DNA of 64,000 bases. Source: CAVVFX01 sp963747535 (lineage in GTDB: Bacteria > Acidobacteriota > Terriglobia > Bryobacterales > Bryobacteraceae). Of this stretch, positions 1 to 8,074 are shown in pieces. The stretch's first letter is position 1. Every line of letters starts with the position of its first letter. Location: contig CAVVFX010000008.1 in the NCBI GenBank assembly GCA_963747535.1, forward strand, positions 62,001 through 126,000, written 5' to 3'. The notes below the pieces were generated by a model, which saw only the letters and a program-made list of their open reading frames with translations, was not told where the DNA came from and made no database searches. A program made the translations under genes and the position numbers.

Positions 1-1346
1 CCAACGACACGCTGGTCGTCGCCGGCGTCGGCAACAATCCATTGAACGACGGCTTCAATACCCGGTACAAGTACTTCGCGCCGCGGACCGGGTTGGCGTA
101 CCGCTTAACGGACAAGACGGTGATCCGTGCGGGCTTTGGTATCAGCTATACGCCGTTCCCGGACAATACGTGGATGTATAACCTTCCGGTGCGCTCGAAC
201 AATTCCTACGTCAACCCTGGCGGCTCGGATAACTATGGTCCGGCCATCCTGCCCAACGGTCAACCCGCCAGCTTTGAGGCAGGCTTTCCGGCTCCCGCCG
301 CTGTCGTGGTGCCGTCGAATGGAATCATTCAAAATCCCCCCACCACGACTACGGAATACGTGATTCCCACGAATTATCACAACGGCTATATCGAAGCGTG
401 GAACTTCGCGGTGCAGCGGCAGTTGCCGTTTGGTTTGCTCCTGGATGTCGCCTACGTGGGCAGCCACAGCGTGGACGCTCCTGCCGAGGAAAATCTCAAT
501 GCCGGGCAGATCATCGGCGTCGGGAGCGCCGGCCAGCCGCTCTACGCGAAGTATGGAATCACCGCTACCATTCAACAGAACTTCCAAGGGTTCTCGGCGA
601 CGTTCAACTCCTTGCAGGTGAAGTTCGACCGCCGGCTCGCCAAGGGCCTCACCTTGACCACGGCATTCACCTGGCAGAAGGCCATGAATTTCGAGAGCGA
701 CGACGATGGCGGACTCGATTTCTACGCCGGCCAGGGCATTGGACGAAACTACGCCCGGGCCGACTTTGATCGGACTCTCAATTACATCCAGAGCTATGTC
801 TACAAATTGCCTGTCGGGCCGGGTGAGCAGTTTCTTTCGCATGGCATCGCCGGGAAAATCCTGGGAGGCTGGCAGGTCTCCGGCGTCATGTCGATCCGCA
901 CCGGAACTCCCTTTACCGTTTCCGGCAGCAATAGCCTCAACCTGGGTAGTGGAGGCACCGCGACCCCGAATCTGGTAGCGCCCGTTCGAATCACTGGCGA
1001 CATCAATACGGTTCCCTGGTTCAGCACGACCAGCTTCGCCAAGGCGGCGACCAACGTTCAAGGCGACCTCGGGAGGAATATCATGAGCGGCCCGGGGAGC
1101 TTCAATCTGAATGCCGGCCTGTCGCGCTGGATAGTCCTCCGTCCACGCGAGGGCGGCGACATCCGGATGCAACTACGTCTCGATTCCCTCAACGTGACCA
1201 ACACGCCATGGTTCGCGAATCCTGCCAATCTCACCTGCTGCACCGGGTCCTTTGGAGAGATCACCAGCACGGTCAGCTCCGGCACCGGCGTCAACGGTAC
1301 GGGGGGCGGCCGCGTAGTGACGGTGGCCGTGAAGATCTTCTTCTGA
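1..1346 (+). CDS. TonB-dependent receptor (Oar-like), C-terminal part, cut by window start
   Basis: The reading frame is open from base 3 and has no start in the window, so this is the 3' part of a longer gene; the TTG at 42 is an internal leucine codon. The residues are those of an outer-membrane beta-barrel C-terminus: alternating aromatic strands, the motif GGWQVSG, repeated RTGTPF and NVTNTP segments, and a final KIFF with a terminal phenylalanine, as usual for Bam-inserted barrels. It aligns along its whole length with the C-terminal part of the next gene (shared blocks FDRRLAKGLTLTTA, FYAGQGI, SGTGVNGTGGGRVV), so the two are tandem paralogs. The likely role is TonB-energised uptake of a bulky substrate across the outer membrane; the substrate cannot be told. 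Confidence 0.9.
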   Translation, partial: NDTLVVAGVGNNPLNDGFNTRYKYFAPRTGLAYRLTDKTVIRAGFGISYTPFPDNTWMYNLPVRSNNSYVNPGGSDNYGPAILPNGQPASFEAGFPAPAAVVVPSNGIIQNPPTTTTEYVIPTNYHNGYIEAWNFAVQRQLPFGLLLDVAYVGSHSVDAPAEENLNAGQIIGVGSAGQPLYAKYGITATIQQNFQGFSATFNSLQVKFDRRLAKGLTLTTAFTWQKAMNFESDDDGGLDFYAGQGIGRNYARADFDRTLNYIQSYVYKLPVGPGEQFLSHGIAGKILGGWQVSGVMSIRTGTPFTVSGSNSLNLGSGGTATPNLVAPVRITGDINTVPWFSTTSFAKAATNVQGDLGRNIMSGPGSFNLNAGLSRWIVLRPREGGDIRMQLRLDSLNVTNTPWFANPANLTCCTGSFGEITSTVSSGTGVNGTGGGRVVTVAVKIFF

Positions 1347-1638
1347 TCTAAACCGAGCGTCACAAGTGATTGCGCGCCGCTAGCACCCATCCTACTGAGC
1401 CGTGGCCGTCAGGGAGCGGTTGGAGCGCAAACTCTAGCGACGCTGCGTTTAGATTCTCTTTTTATTGGGGGACAGGCCGGCTTTTATTGGTTTCCTGTTC
1501 CTTTTTTGTGCTTCCCAGCCGTCGGCACGTTTTACCTAAGCCTTACATTTATCTTGCGCATGTGAGCTGCCCCTGATAGCATAATAGCCAAACGGGTTTG
1601 TATTAAATACTACAGGTCCGAAGAGGGGTTGTCTCTAA

Positions 1639-4600
1639 ATGCGTGATCTACGTAAGATCTTTGTGTTACTGTCGCTCGCTCTGCTTATTGCCGGCGCAGC
1701 ATTCTCCCAAGCGGTGAACGGGACCATCGTAGGAACCGTGACCGATGCTTCCGGCGCTGTCGTCGCTGGCGTAAAAATCACATTAACCGAAGTTAATACC
1801 AGAATTGTCCACGGCGCGCAAACCAACGCGAGTGGCGATTTCTCGTTTCCGGATTTGCCGCCGGGTACCTATGATGTCGCGGCGGAAATGGCAGGCTTCA
1901 AGAAGGAAGTGAAAGCTGGGACTGTCCTGGAAGCCAATAATAGCCCGCGCGTCGATCTGAGTCTGCAAACCGGCGACGTTACGCAGACCGTCGAAGTCTC
2001 CGCCACGGCGGCGACGCTACAAACCGAACGCGCCGATACGGGCCGCACCATGGACGCGCAACTCGTCGAAGAGCTGCCGCTGGGCGTCAATCGCAACTTC
2101 CAGAATCTGTTGGACTTGGTCCCCGGTACGTCCGTCGAGACCTTCCAGCACTCGCAATTCTTTAACGCCGCGAGCTCCTTGCAGACCAACACCAATGGTC
2201 AGCCGCGCATGGGCAACAGCTACCAGATCGAGGGCGTCGACAACAACGAGCGCACCGGTCTGCTGCAAGTCTTGATCTCTCCGTCGGAAGCGATCTCGGC
2301 GGTCAGCGTCTCCACCACGAATCACGATATCGAACTGGGCCGCGGCACCGGCGCCATCACCAACGTGATGCTCAAGTCCGGCACCAACAGCTATCATGGT
2401 GAGGCATATTGGTTCGGGCAGAACAGCGACCTCGACGGCCGCGCGTTCTTCAACCCGTCGGTCGGCCATCTCGCCTATAACCAGACGGGCGGCAACGTCG
2501 GCGGACCCATTAAACACAACAAGCTCTTCTACTTCGTGAACTTCGTGAACACGCAGGATCACGAGGCCAACACCAACCTGGAAACCATCCCGGACGACAA
2601 CTTTCGGCTCGGCAACTTCAGTGCGGATACCCACCTGATTTACGATCCTGCGTCGGGCAATCAGGATGGTTCCGGTCAGAATCGCACCGCTTTCCCCGGC
2701 AACATCATTCCGGCGAGCCGGATCGACCCGATCGCGGCCAAAATATTTTCCATGTATCTTCCGCCGACCAATCAGCCCTACACTGTGACTACCCAGACCA
2801 ACGATTATTTCGCTCTCCTGCCGGCGGTGAAAACCAACAACCAAATCGACTCCGATCTGGATTGGAACCTGACCGATAAGGATCGCCTCCGGTTCCGCTT
2901 CAGCTTTGGCCGTCCGGTAACGTACCAGGCGCCCTTGTTTGGCGACGCCGGAGGCTACAATACTTCGACGAGCGGCTTCGAGGGCACCGGCACGCAGAAA
3001 ACCTATTCGGCCGGCATCAGCTACAACCGCATCATCAGCCCGACGCTCCTGACGGAAGTTCGGGTCGGCCTCTCGCATTACCACAATGAGGCGTACCAGA
3101 GCGACTACGGTATGAATGATTCCCAGGCGCTGGGTATTAATGGCGTAAATATCGACCCCTTCACGAGCGGCTTCGTCGGCATCGCGATCGGGGGTTATTC
3201 CGGCACCCCGCTGTTCGGCTACTCCGCAAGTCTGCCTTGGGACCGCGCCGAAGCCAACATCGATCTGGTCAACACCTGGACCAAGCTGATCCACAACCAT
3301 TCCGTCAAATTTGGCGTGGACCTACGCCGCATCCGCGACGACTTACTACAGGATCAGACCTATAGCCCGCGCGGCATTATGTACTTCGGAACCGGCCAGA
3401 CCGCCAAACAAACCTGCACCACTCCGACCTCGTGCTCGAACACGAGTACCGACATCGCCAATGACGTGGCCAGTTTCCTCCTGGATCAGCCCTACCAGGA
3501 AGGGCGCGATGTGAACACCTACTTCCCGGCGTTCCGGCAAACGCAGATCTTCTCGTACGTCGGCGATACTTGGCAGGTAAACGGTCGTCTGACCATCAGT
3601 GCTGGCTTGCGCTGGGAGATCTACACCGCGCCTACGCCGCACTTCGCCGGCGGGTTCGCAGAGTACAACCCCGCCAACAACACGGTCGATATAGCGGGTG
3701 TAGGCTCAAATCCGATGAATCTGGGTTTCAAAACTCGCTTCAACTACTTCTCGCCACGCGTGGGAATCGCGTACCGCTTGTCGGATAAGACCGTTTTCCG
3801 CGCGGGTTATGGCCAGAGCTACACGTCCTTCCCGGATAATTCCTGGATGTACAACTTCCCGGTGCGCTCCAACAATTTCTACCAGCAGGCCAACGGCTCT
3901 ACCGATACTAACGGCCCGGTCGTGCTTCCCAATGGCTCGCTCGGCAGTTTTGAAAACGGCTTCCCCGCGCCCGATCCCGTGGTGATACCGAAGAACGGTA
4001 TCATCACCAATCCCAACCCGACCACTTCGCAGTTGTACATTCCGCTGAATTACAAAAACCCGTACTTCGAATCGTGGAATGCGGCCATCCAGAGACAGTT
4101 GCCTTACGGATTCCTGCTGGACGTCGCCTACGTCGGCGGCCATGGCGTGGATATCGGGGCGAACATCAATCTCAACGCCGGCCAGATTATCGGCGCTGGC
4201 GCAGCGGGCGAGGAACTGTACTCTCAGTTCGGAACCACCGCCGCGGTGCAGCAACTCTTCGCCGCCTTCTCGACTTCGTACCAGTCGCTGCAAGTGAAGT
4301 TCGACCGCCGGCTCGCCAAAGGACTCACCTTGACTACGGCATACACCTGGAACAAGGCCATGAGCTTCCAGAACGGCGACGACGGCGGACTTGAGTTCTA
4401 CGCCGGCCAGGGTATCGAGCGGAACTATTCGCGCGCCACCTTCGACCGCACCCAGAACTTCATACAGAGTTACGTGTACAAACTGCCGATCGGACAGGGC
4501 GAGAAGTTCCTCGCACATAGTCTGATCGGGAAAGTGGTGGGAGGCTGGCAGGTGTCGGGTATTTTCTCTGCCCGCACCGGCACACCGCTTACGTTCACCG

Positions 4601-5055
4601 GCAGCAACACCCTGAATCTGGGCAGCGGAGGCACGACAACTGATAATCAGGTTGCGCCGATCCGGAATTTGTATGGTATCAATACCGGCAATCCCTGGTT
4701 CAGCACGACGAGCATCAAGGCGACCGGAGTCAATAACGTACAGGGCACCATGGGTTATGACGTCTGGAGCGGACCGGGCCTGATCTCACTCAATGCTTCC
4801 ATGTCACGCTGGATCGTCCTCAAGCAGCGCGAGGGCGCCGACATCCGGATGCAAATTGGTATCGACTCGATCAACGTGACCAATACGCCGCAGTTCTCGA
4901 ATCCGAATACGTCTTGCGGCAACAACGGCGCCAGTGCCCTCAATTGCACCGGCGGCACCTTCGGGTACGTCACCAGCACGCTTAGCTCGGGCACCGGTGT
5001 CAACGGCACCGGCGGCGGCCGCGTGGTGAACTGGCGACTGAAGATTTTCTTCTAG
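1639..5055 (+). CDS. TonB-dependent receptor with carboxypeptidase-regulatory N-domain
   Basis: This 1138-residue outer-membrane receptor starts with a clear Sec signal peptide (charged MRDLRK, hydrophobic stretch, cleavage near AFSQA). Residues about 27-110 form a carboxypeptidase regulatory-like (Ig-fold) domain with GTIVGTVTDASGAVV and LPPGTYDV. A plug-like region follows (about 120-240, with GNSYQIEGVDNNER), then a long beta-barrel ending in KIFF. This architecture is typical of Oar-like receptors, which are strongly expanded in Acidobacteriota. It is about two thirds identical by eye to the preceding partial gene, so it probably arose by tandem duplication. Substrate unknown; no PUL-type SusD partner is visible. 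The start is the first ATG before the signal peptide. Confidence 0.93.
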   Translation: MRDLRKIFVLLSLALLIAGAAFSQAVNGTIVGTVTDASGAVVAGVKITLTEVNTRIVHGAQTNASGDFSFPDLPPGTYDVAAEMAGFKKEVKAGTVLEANNSPRVDLSLQTGDVTQTVEVSATAATLQTERADTGRTMDAQLVEELPLGVNRNFQNLLDLVPGTSVETFQHSQFFNAASSLQTNTNGQPRMGNSYQIEGVDNNERTGLLQVLISPSEAISAVSVSTTNHDIELGRGTGAITNVMLKSGTNSYHGEAYWFGQNSDLDGRAFFNPSVGHLAYNQTGGNVGGPIKHNKLFYFVNFVNTQDHEANTNLETIPDDNFRLGNFSADTHLIYDPASGNQDGSGQNRTAFPGNIIPASRIDPIAAKIFSMYLPPTNQPYTVTTQTNDYFALLPAVKTNNQIDSDLDWNLTDKDRLRFRFSFGRPVTYQAPLFGDAGGYNTSTSGFEGTGTQKTYSAGISYNRIISPTLLTEVRVGLSHYHNEAYQSDYGMNDSQALGINGVNIDPFTSGFVGIAIGGYSGTPLFGYSASLPWDRAEANIDLVNTWTKLIHNHSVKFGVDLRRIRDDLLQDQTYSPRGIMYFGTGQTAKQTCTTPTSCSNTSTDIANDVASFLLDQPYQEGRDVNTYFPAFRQTQIFSYVGDTWQVNGRLTISAGLRWEIYTAPTPHFAGGFAEYNPANNTVDIAGVGSNPMNLGFKTRFNYFSPRVGIAYRLSDKTVFRAGYGQSYTSFPDNSWMYNFPVRSNNFYQQANGSTDTNGPVVLPNGSLGSFENGFPAPDPVVIPKNGIITNPNPTTSQLYIPLNYKNPYFESWNAAIQRQLPYGFLLDVAYVGGHGVDIGANINLNAGQIIGAGAAGEELYSQFGTTAAVQQLFAAFSTSYQSLQVKFDRRLAKGLTLTTAYTWNKAMSFQNGDDGGLEFYAGQGIERNYSRATFDRTQNFIQSYVYKLPIGQGEKFLAHSLIGKVVGGWQVSGIFSARTGTPLTFTGSNTLNLGSGGTTTDNQVAPIRNLYGINTGNPWFSTTSIKATGVNNVQGTMGYDVWSGPGLISLNASMSRWIVLKQREGADIRMQIGIDSINVTNTPQFSNPNTSCGNNGASALNCTGGTFGYVTSTLSSGTGVNGTGGGRVVNWRLKIFF

Positions 5056-5058
5056 ACG

Positions 5059-5079
5059 GCAGACGGATTTTCAGTCTGC
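5059..5079. repeat. Short hairpin GCAGAC / GTCTGC after receptor gene
   Basis: Six-base arms (5059-5064 and 5074-5079) flank a nine-base loop three bases after the receptor stop codon. It belongs to the CAGAC/GTCTG hairpins seen at several gene ends in this window. Confidence 0.6.
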
Positions 5080-5084
5080 GCTCC

Positions 5085-5123
5085 TGCGCGGCGTGTCTCT
5101 ATGACCCGCCGCGCAATTTTTTT
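5085..5123 (+). terminator. Rho-independent terminator of the TonB receptor gene
   Basis: Arms TGCGCGGCG (5085-5093) and CGCCGCGCA (5107-5115) are a perfect nine-base inverted repeat with a 13-base loop, followed by seven consecutive T at 5117-5123. This fits an intrinsic terminator for the plus-strand gene ending at 5055. It overlaps the last codons of the convergent minus-strand gene. Confidence 0.75.
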
Positions 5124-7387
5124 ATCACTTGCTCCAACTCGTGATCGGGTTTCAACCGCTCAGCCGCTTCCAGGTGTTGGATCGCCTCCGGGATGCGGCC
5201 AAGATTCGCTAGCGCAACTCCCAGGTTGTAATGCGCATCCGCGTAATTCGGATTGATGCGCAGTGCGGCCTGGAAATGGCTGATGGCTTCCGGCAATCGG
5301 GCGGGATAGTTCGTCAATGCGAAGCCCAGATTATTTTGCGCTTCGGCGTGGTTCGGATTGAGGCGCACGGCGACTTCGAAATGGGCGATGGCGTCGGGCA
5401 ACCGGCCGGGTGTCTTGGCCAGCGCGAGCGCCAGGTTGTATTGCGTATCGGCGGAATCGGGATCCCGCCGTAACACCGCTTCATACTGCGCGATGGCGTC
5501 GGGCAAGTGCGCCGGATCACTCTGCAGCGCCGTTCCCAGGTTGTTCTGTGCCTCCTGATCGTCCGGCTTCAGCCTGAGCGCTTGACGGTATTCGGCGATG
5601 GCGTCCGGCATACGGCCTGGAATCGCCGCCAGCGCCATGCCCAGACGGTTGTGAATCCCGGCGGAATCGGGAGCCAGGCTCAGCGCGGTTTCAAACTGCG
5701 CGACTGCTTCCGGTAAACGCCCGGCCTTCGCCAATGCACTGCCGAGGTGATCATGCGCGTCCGCGAAATCGGGATCGAGACGCACGGCTTTTTCGCACTC
5801 GGCAATCGCCTCCGGGACCCCACCCGGAACCTCTAACAACGCGCTTCCCAGGTTGGAATGCGGAATCGGTAAATCGCCATCGATGCGCAACGCCGTCCGA
5901 TACTCCGCGATGGCGTCCGGCAAACGTCCCGGCATCTTCGATAAGGCGTTGCCCAAATCGGTATGGGCGCCGGCGGACTCCGGATTGATCTGCAGAGCCG
6001 CCTGTAAGTGGGCGACCGCGTCCGGCAGCCGGCCGGGAACTTCCAGCAGCGCGTTGCCCAGATTGTGCTGCGCCACATCGTTTCGTTCCGTCACGTCAAC
6101 GGCATGCTGGAATAGGGACTCACTATCGCGCCAGTATTGAGTCTCGAACCAGGTGAGGACAGCGCACGCGATACACACCAGCGTGCCCGCCGCGATCATG
6201 ACTGGCTTCAGACGCGGCCGGATTGCCAGCAGATCTTTCGCGCCCCAGGCCAGCATAATCGTTAAACCGATCATCGGGACATGCATATACCGGTCGGCCC
6301 GGGCCTGGCCTCCAACCTGCACGATGCCAATGACCGGAAGCAGCGTCACCAGATACCAGAACCATCCAACCGCCAAATACGGAAAACGGGCAAACCAGTG
6401 CAGCACGGCCGCTGAGATCCCAGCCAGTGCAATCGCCGCCGCAAAGGCCTGCCAGGCTTGGGAGTCTGAAGGATACGGATAGAAGACGGCCAGTCCCGCA
6501 GGCCAAAACAGTTTGCTGATGTAGACGATGTAGGAAACGAGCGCGTTCTCGATTCGCAATCCGATAGGAATCGCGCTGAAAGTTCGGACTGCGCCGCCCG
6601 ACCGCTGCACCACGTAGGTCGCAATTGCCGCCGCGGCGGACAGTGCAAAGAAAGGAGTCTTCTCCCGCAAGAGTTGCTTCCAGTTGCGAGTCCGGTTTCG
6701 TCCCAGCGGCCAGGCATCCAGTAGCAGTAACTGGGCCGGCAAGGTCACAATCATGGGCTTTGACATCAGGCCCAGGCAGAATGCAGCCAGCACCGCGAGA
6801 TAGCGCGCCGTCTCCGGTCGCTCGGCGTAACGCACGTAAGCCCATAGCGACAGCATCCAGAAGAATGTGCACAAGACGTCCTTTCGTTCCGCTACCCACG
6901 CGACGGATTCGACGTGCAGCGGGTGCAGAGCGAAAAGAAATGCCACCAGAACGCTCGGCCAGCGGGCACGTGTGGCACGCTGCAGGAAGGCGAAAAGCAG
7001 CAGCGTGGAGAACGCATGGATCAACACGTTGACCAGATGATGCCAGCCGCTTTGCATGCCGAATAGCTGTGCGTCCAGCAAATGCGAAAGCCGTGTCGTC
7101 GGGAACCAGTTCGCCCCCTCACCGGAGGTAAGTGCCCACCGGAGCCCCGCCAGACTCAGACCCTCACGCACATGGGGATTGTGGCTGACGTAAACAGGGT
7201 CGTCGTAGTTGATGAAGTCGAAGTGCCGGACCTCGGCATACACGGCAAGGGTTGCGAAGAATAACGCCAGCTCAATCAGCAGTGGGGCAGACCATCGCTT
7301 TTTGTGGTCTGCCCGGTTGCGCAACAGCCGGTCAGAAACTATGGGCGTGTTGGGCTGAGCTTTCCCGGTGCGAAGCTTTTTCTTCAC
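5099..7387 (-). CDS. TMTC/PMT-like membrane protein with C-terminal TPR array
   Basis: This 762-residue protein has an N-terminal multi-pass membrane half (about residues 35-430) and a C-terminal array of about nine TPRs. The first external loop has FINYDDPVYV, matching the acidic DD motif of GT-C fold glycosyltransferases, and a later segment reads HPLHVESVAWVAERKDVL as in TMTC-type proteins. The family is linked to protein O-mannosylation in eukaryotes; the bacterial role is unproven. Most TPR units are 35 residues long because of a recurrent PGRLPDA turn, instead of the canonical 34. The GTG start at 7387 follows directly on the stop of the upstream gene, so translational coupling is likely. 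A dispersed hairpin repeat lies inside its early codons (7285-7314), which makes the exact N-terminus less certain. Confidence 0.8.
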   Translation of the reverse strand: MKKKLRTGKAQPNTPIVSDRLLRNRADHKKRWSAPLLIELALFFATLAVYAEVRHFDFINYDDPVYVSHNPHVREGLSLAGLRWALTSGEGANWFPTTRLSHLLDAQLFGMQSGWHHLVNVLIHAFSTLLLFAFLQRATRARWPSVLVAFLFALHPLHVESVAWVAERKDVLCTFFWMLSLWAYVRYAERPETARYLAVLAAFCLGLMSKPMIVTLPAQLLLLDAWPLGRNRTRNWKQLLREKTPFFALSAAAAIATYVVQRSGGAVRTFSAIPIGLRIENALVSYIVYISKLFWPAGLAVFYPYPSDSQAWQAFAAAIALAGISAAVLHWFARFPYLAVGWFWYLVTLLPVIGIVQVGGQARADRYMHVPMIGLTIMLAWGAKDLLAIRPRLKPVMIAAGTLVCIACAVLTWFETQYWRDSESLFQHAVDVTERNDVAQHNLGNALLEVPGRLPDAVAHLQAALQINPESAGAHTDLGNALSKMPGRLPDAIAEYRTALRIDGDLPIPHSNLGSALLEVPGGVPEAIAECEKAVRLDPDFADAHDHLGSALAKAGRLPEAVAQFETALSLAPDSAGIHNRLGMALAAIPGRMPDAIAEYRQALRLKPDDQEAQNNLGTALQSDPAHLPDAIAQYEAVLRRDPDSADTQYNLALALAKTPGRLPDAIAHFEVAVRLNPNHAEAQNNLGFALTNYPARLPEAISHFQAALRINPNYADAHYNLGVALANLGRIPEAIQHLEAAERLKPDHELEQVIKKLRGGS
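7285..7314. repeat. Ten-base-pair hairpin repeat of the GATGGTCTG family, inside a coding region
   Basis: GGGCAGACCA (7285-7294) and TGGTCTGCCC (7305-7314) are perfectly complementary around a ten-base loop. Read on the minus strand the core is AAAAAGCGATGGTCTGCC, close to the copies at 14228-14255, 41419-41447 and 55968-55997. Unlike those it lies in an open frame, encoding roughly RADHKKRWSAP of the membrane TPR protein. Confidence 0.75.
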
Positions 7388-8014
7388 TTACTGCAGGGGG
7401 GTACTTTCGTTGGTCGGGTTAGCGCTCAGGCTGGCCGGAGGATTTGGCGGCAGCATACTCGTCTCCTGAGGCTTGGGACCCAATCCCAACAACCCCAGGC
7501 TCCGGGCTGTAAGCTTGCCTGTAGGATCCAGGTTCTTGTCCTTCTGAAAGCGCTGCATGGCATCAATGGAATCTTTGTCCCAGACCCCTGTCGAAGGGGT
7601 CTTGAGGTACCCCTGCGCCGCAAGGGCGTCCTGGATCTCCCGATAACGGTCCGCTGTCGGTGACGCTTGCTGTGCCGAATACCGGCGCACCGGTCGCCGG
7701 TAACTCGCGTACCGGGTATTGGATGCCGTCCGGCTGCCCGTTGTGGAGTGGTTCGCGCCGGAAACTGCTGTCTTGGAACTAGTGGTTGCAGGATGTCCTG
7801 CCGTAGAGCTACCTGAGGTGGAGTGACCGACGGTCGAGTGCGCCGGCAGTGGAGCGCTCTTTTTCGCCACCGCCTTTGGCGCGGCGCTTTTTGGCGCAGG
7901 GGCGGGAGCAGATTTATTGGAGGGCGTGACGGCCTTCGTCTGAGGCGGGGCGCTTCCGAGCGCAAAGCCCGCGACGGCACAGCAGCTGAGAGCGGCGAGA
8001 ATTTGACGTTTCAT
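7388..8014 (-). CDS. Exported protein with C-terminal peptidoglycan-binding domain
   Basis: I place the start at the ATG at 8014 because it opens a signal peptide (MKRQILAALSCCAVAGFALG); a longer frame exists to 8062. The product of about 208 residues has a long low-complexity Ala/Pro/Ser/Thr/Lys middle, as in wall-spanning linkers. It then has a PG_binding_1-type helical domain around residues 125-185 (YREIQDALAAQGYL, GVWDKDSIDAMQRFQKD, LTARSLGLLGL). The probable role is anchoring or sensing at the peptidoglycan layer. It lies 60 bases after degP and directly abuts the TMTC-like gene, so all three may share a transcript. No catalytic domain is visible. Confidence 0.82.
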   Translation of the reverse strand: MKRQILAALSCCAVAGFALGSAPPQTKAVTPSNKSAPAPAPKSAAPKAVAKKSAPLPAHSTVGHSTSGSSTAGHPATTSSKTAVSGANHSTTGSRTASNTRYASYRRPVRRYSAQQASPTADRYREIQDALAAQGYLKTPSTGVWDKDSIDAMQRFQKDKNLDPTGKLTARSLGLLGLGPKPQETSMLPPNPPASLSANPTNESTPLQ

Positions 8015-8074
8015 AAACAAAAGGGACGCGGCTTGGTGGCCCGCGCCCCAATCCACCGTCAATTGTACTTCAAC

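Noticed and set aside
105..1172. Open frame antisense to the first receptor
   Set aside because: Same reason; the plus-strand barrel sequence is clearly the coding one.
2017..3300. Long open frame antisense to the TonB receptor (427 residues)
   Set aside because: It mirrors the codon pattern of the receptor on the other strand, has no ribosome site and no domain; long antisense frames are common in GC-rich genes.
6123..6899. 258-residue minus-strand frame in another phase of the TMTC-like gene
   Set aside because: The overlapping frame encodes the conserved membrane part; this one is a shadow.
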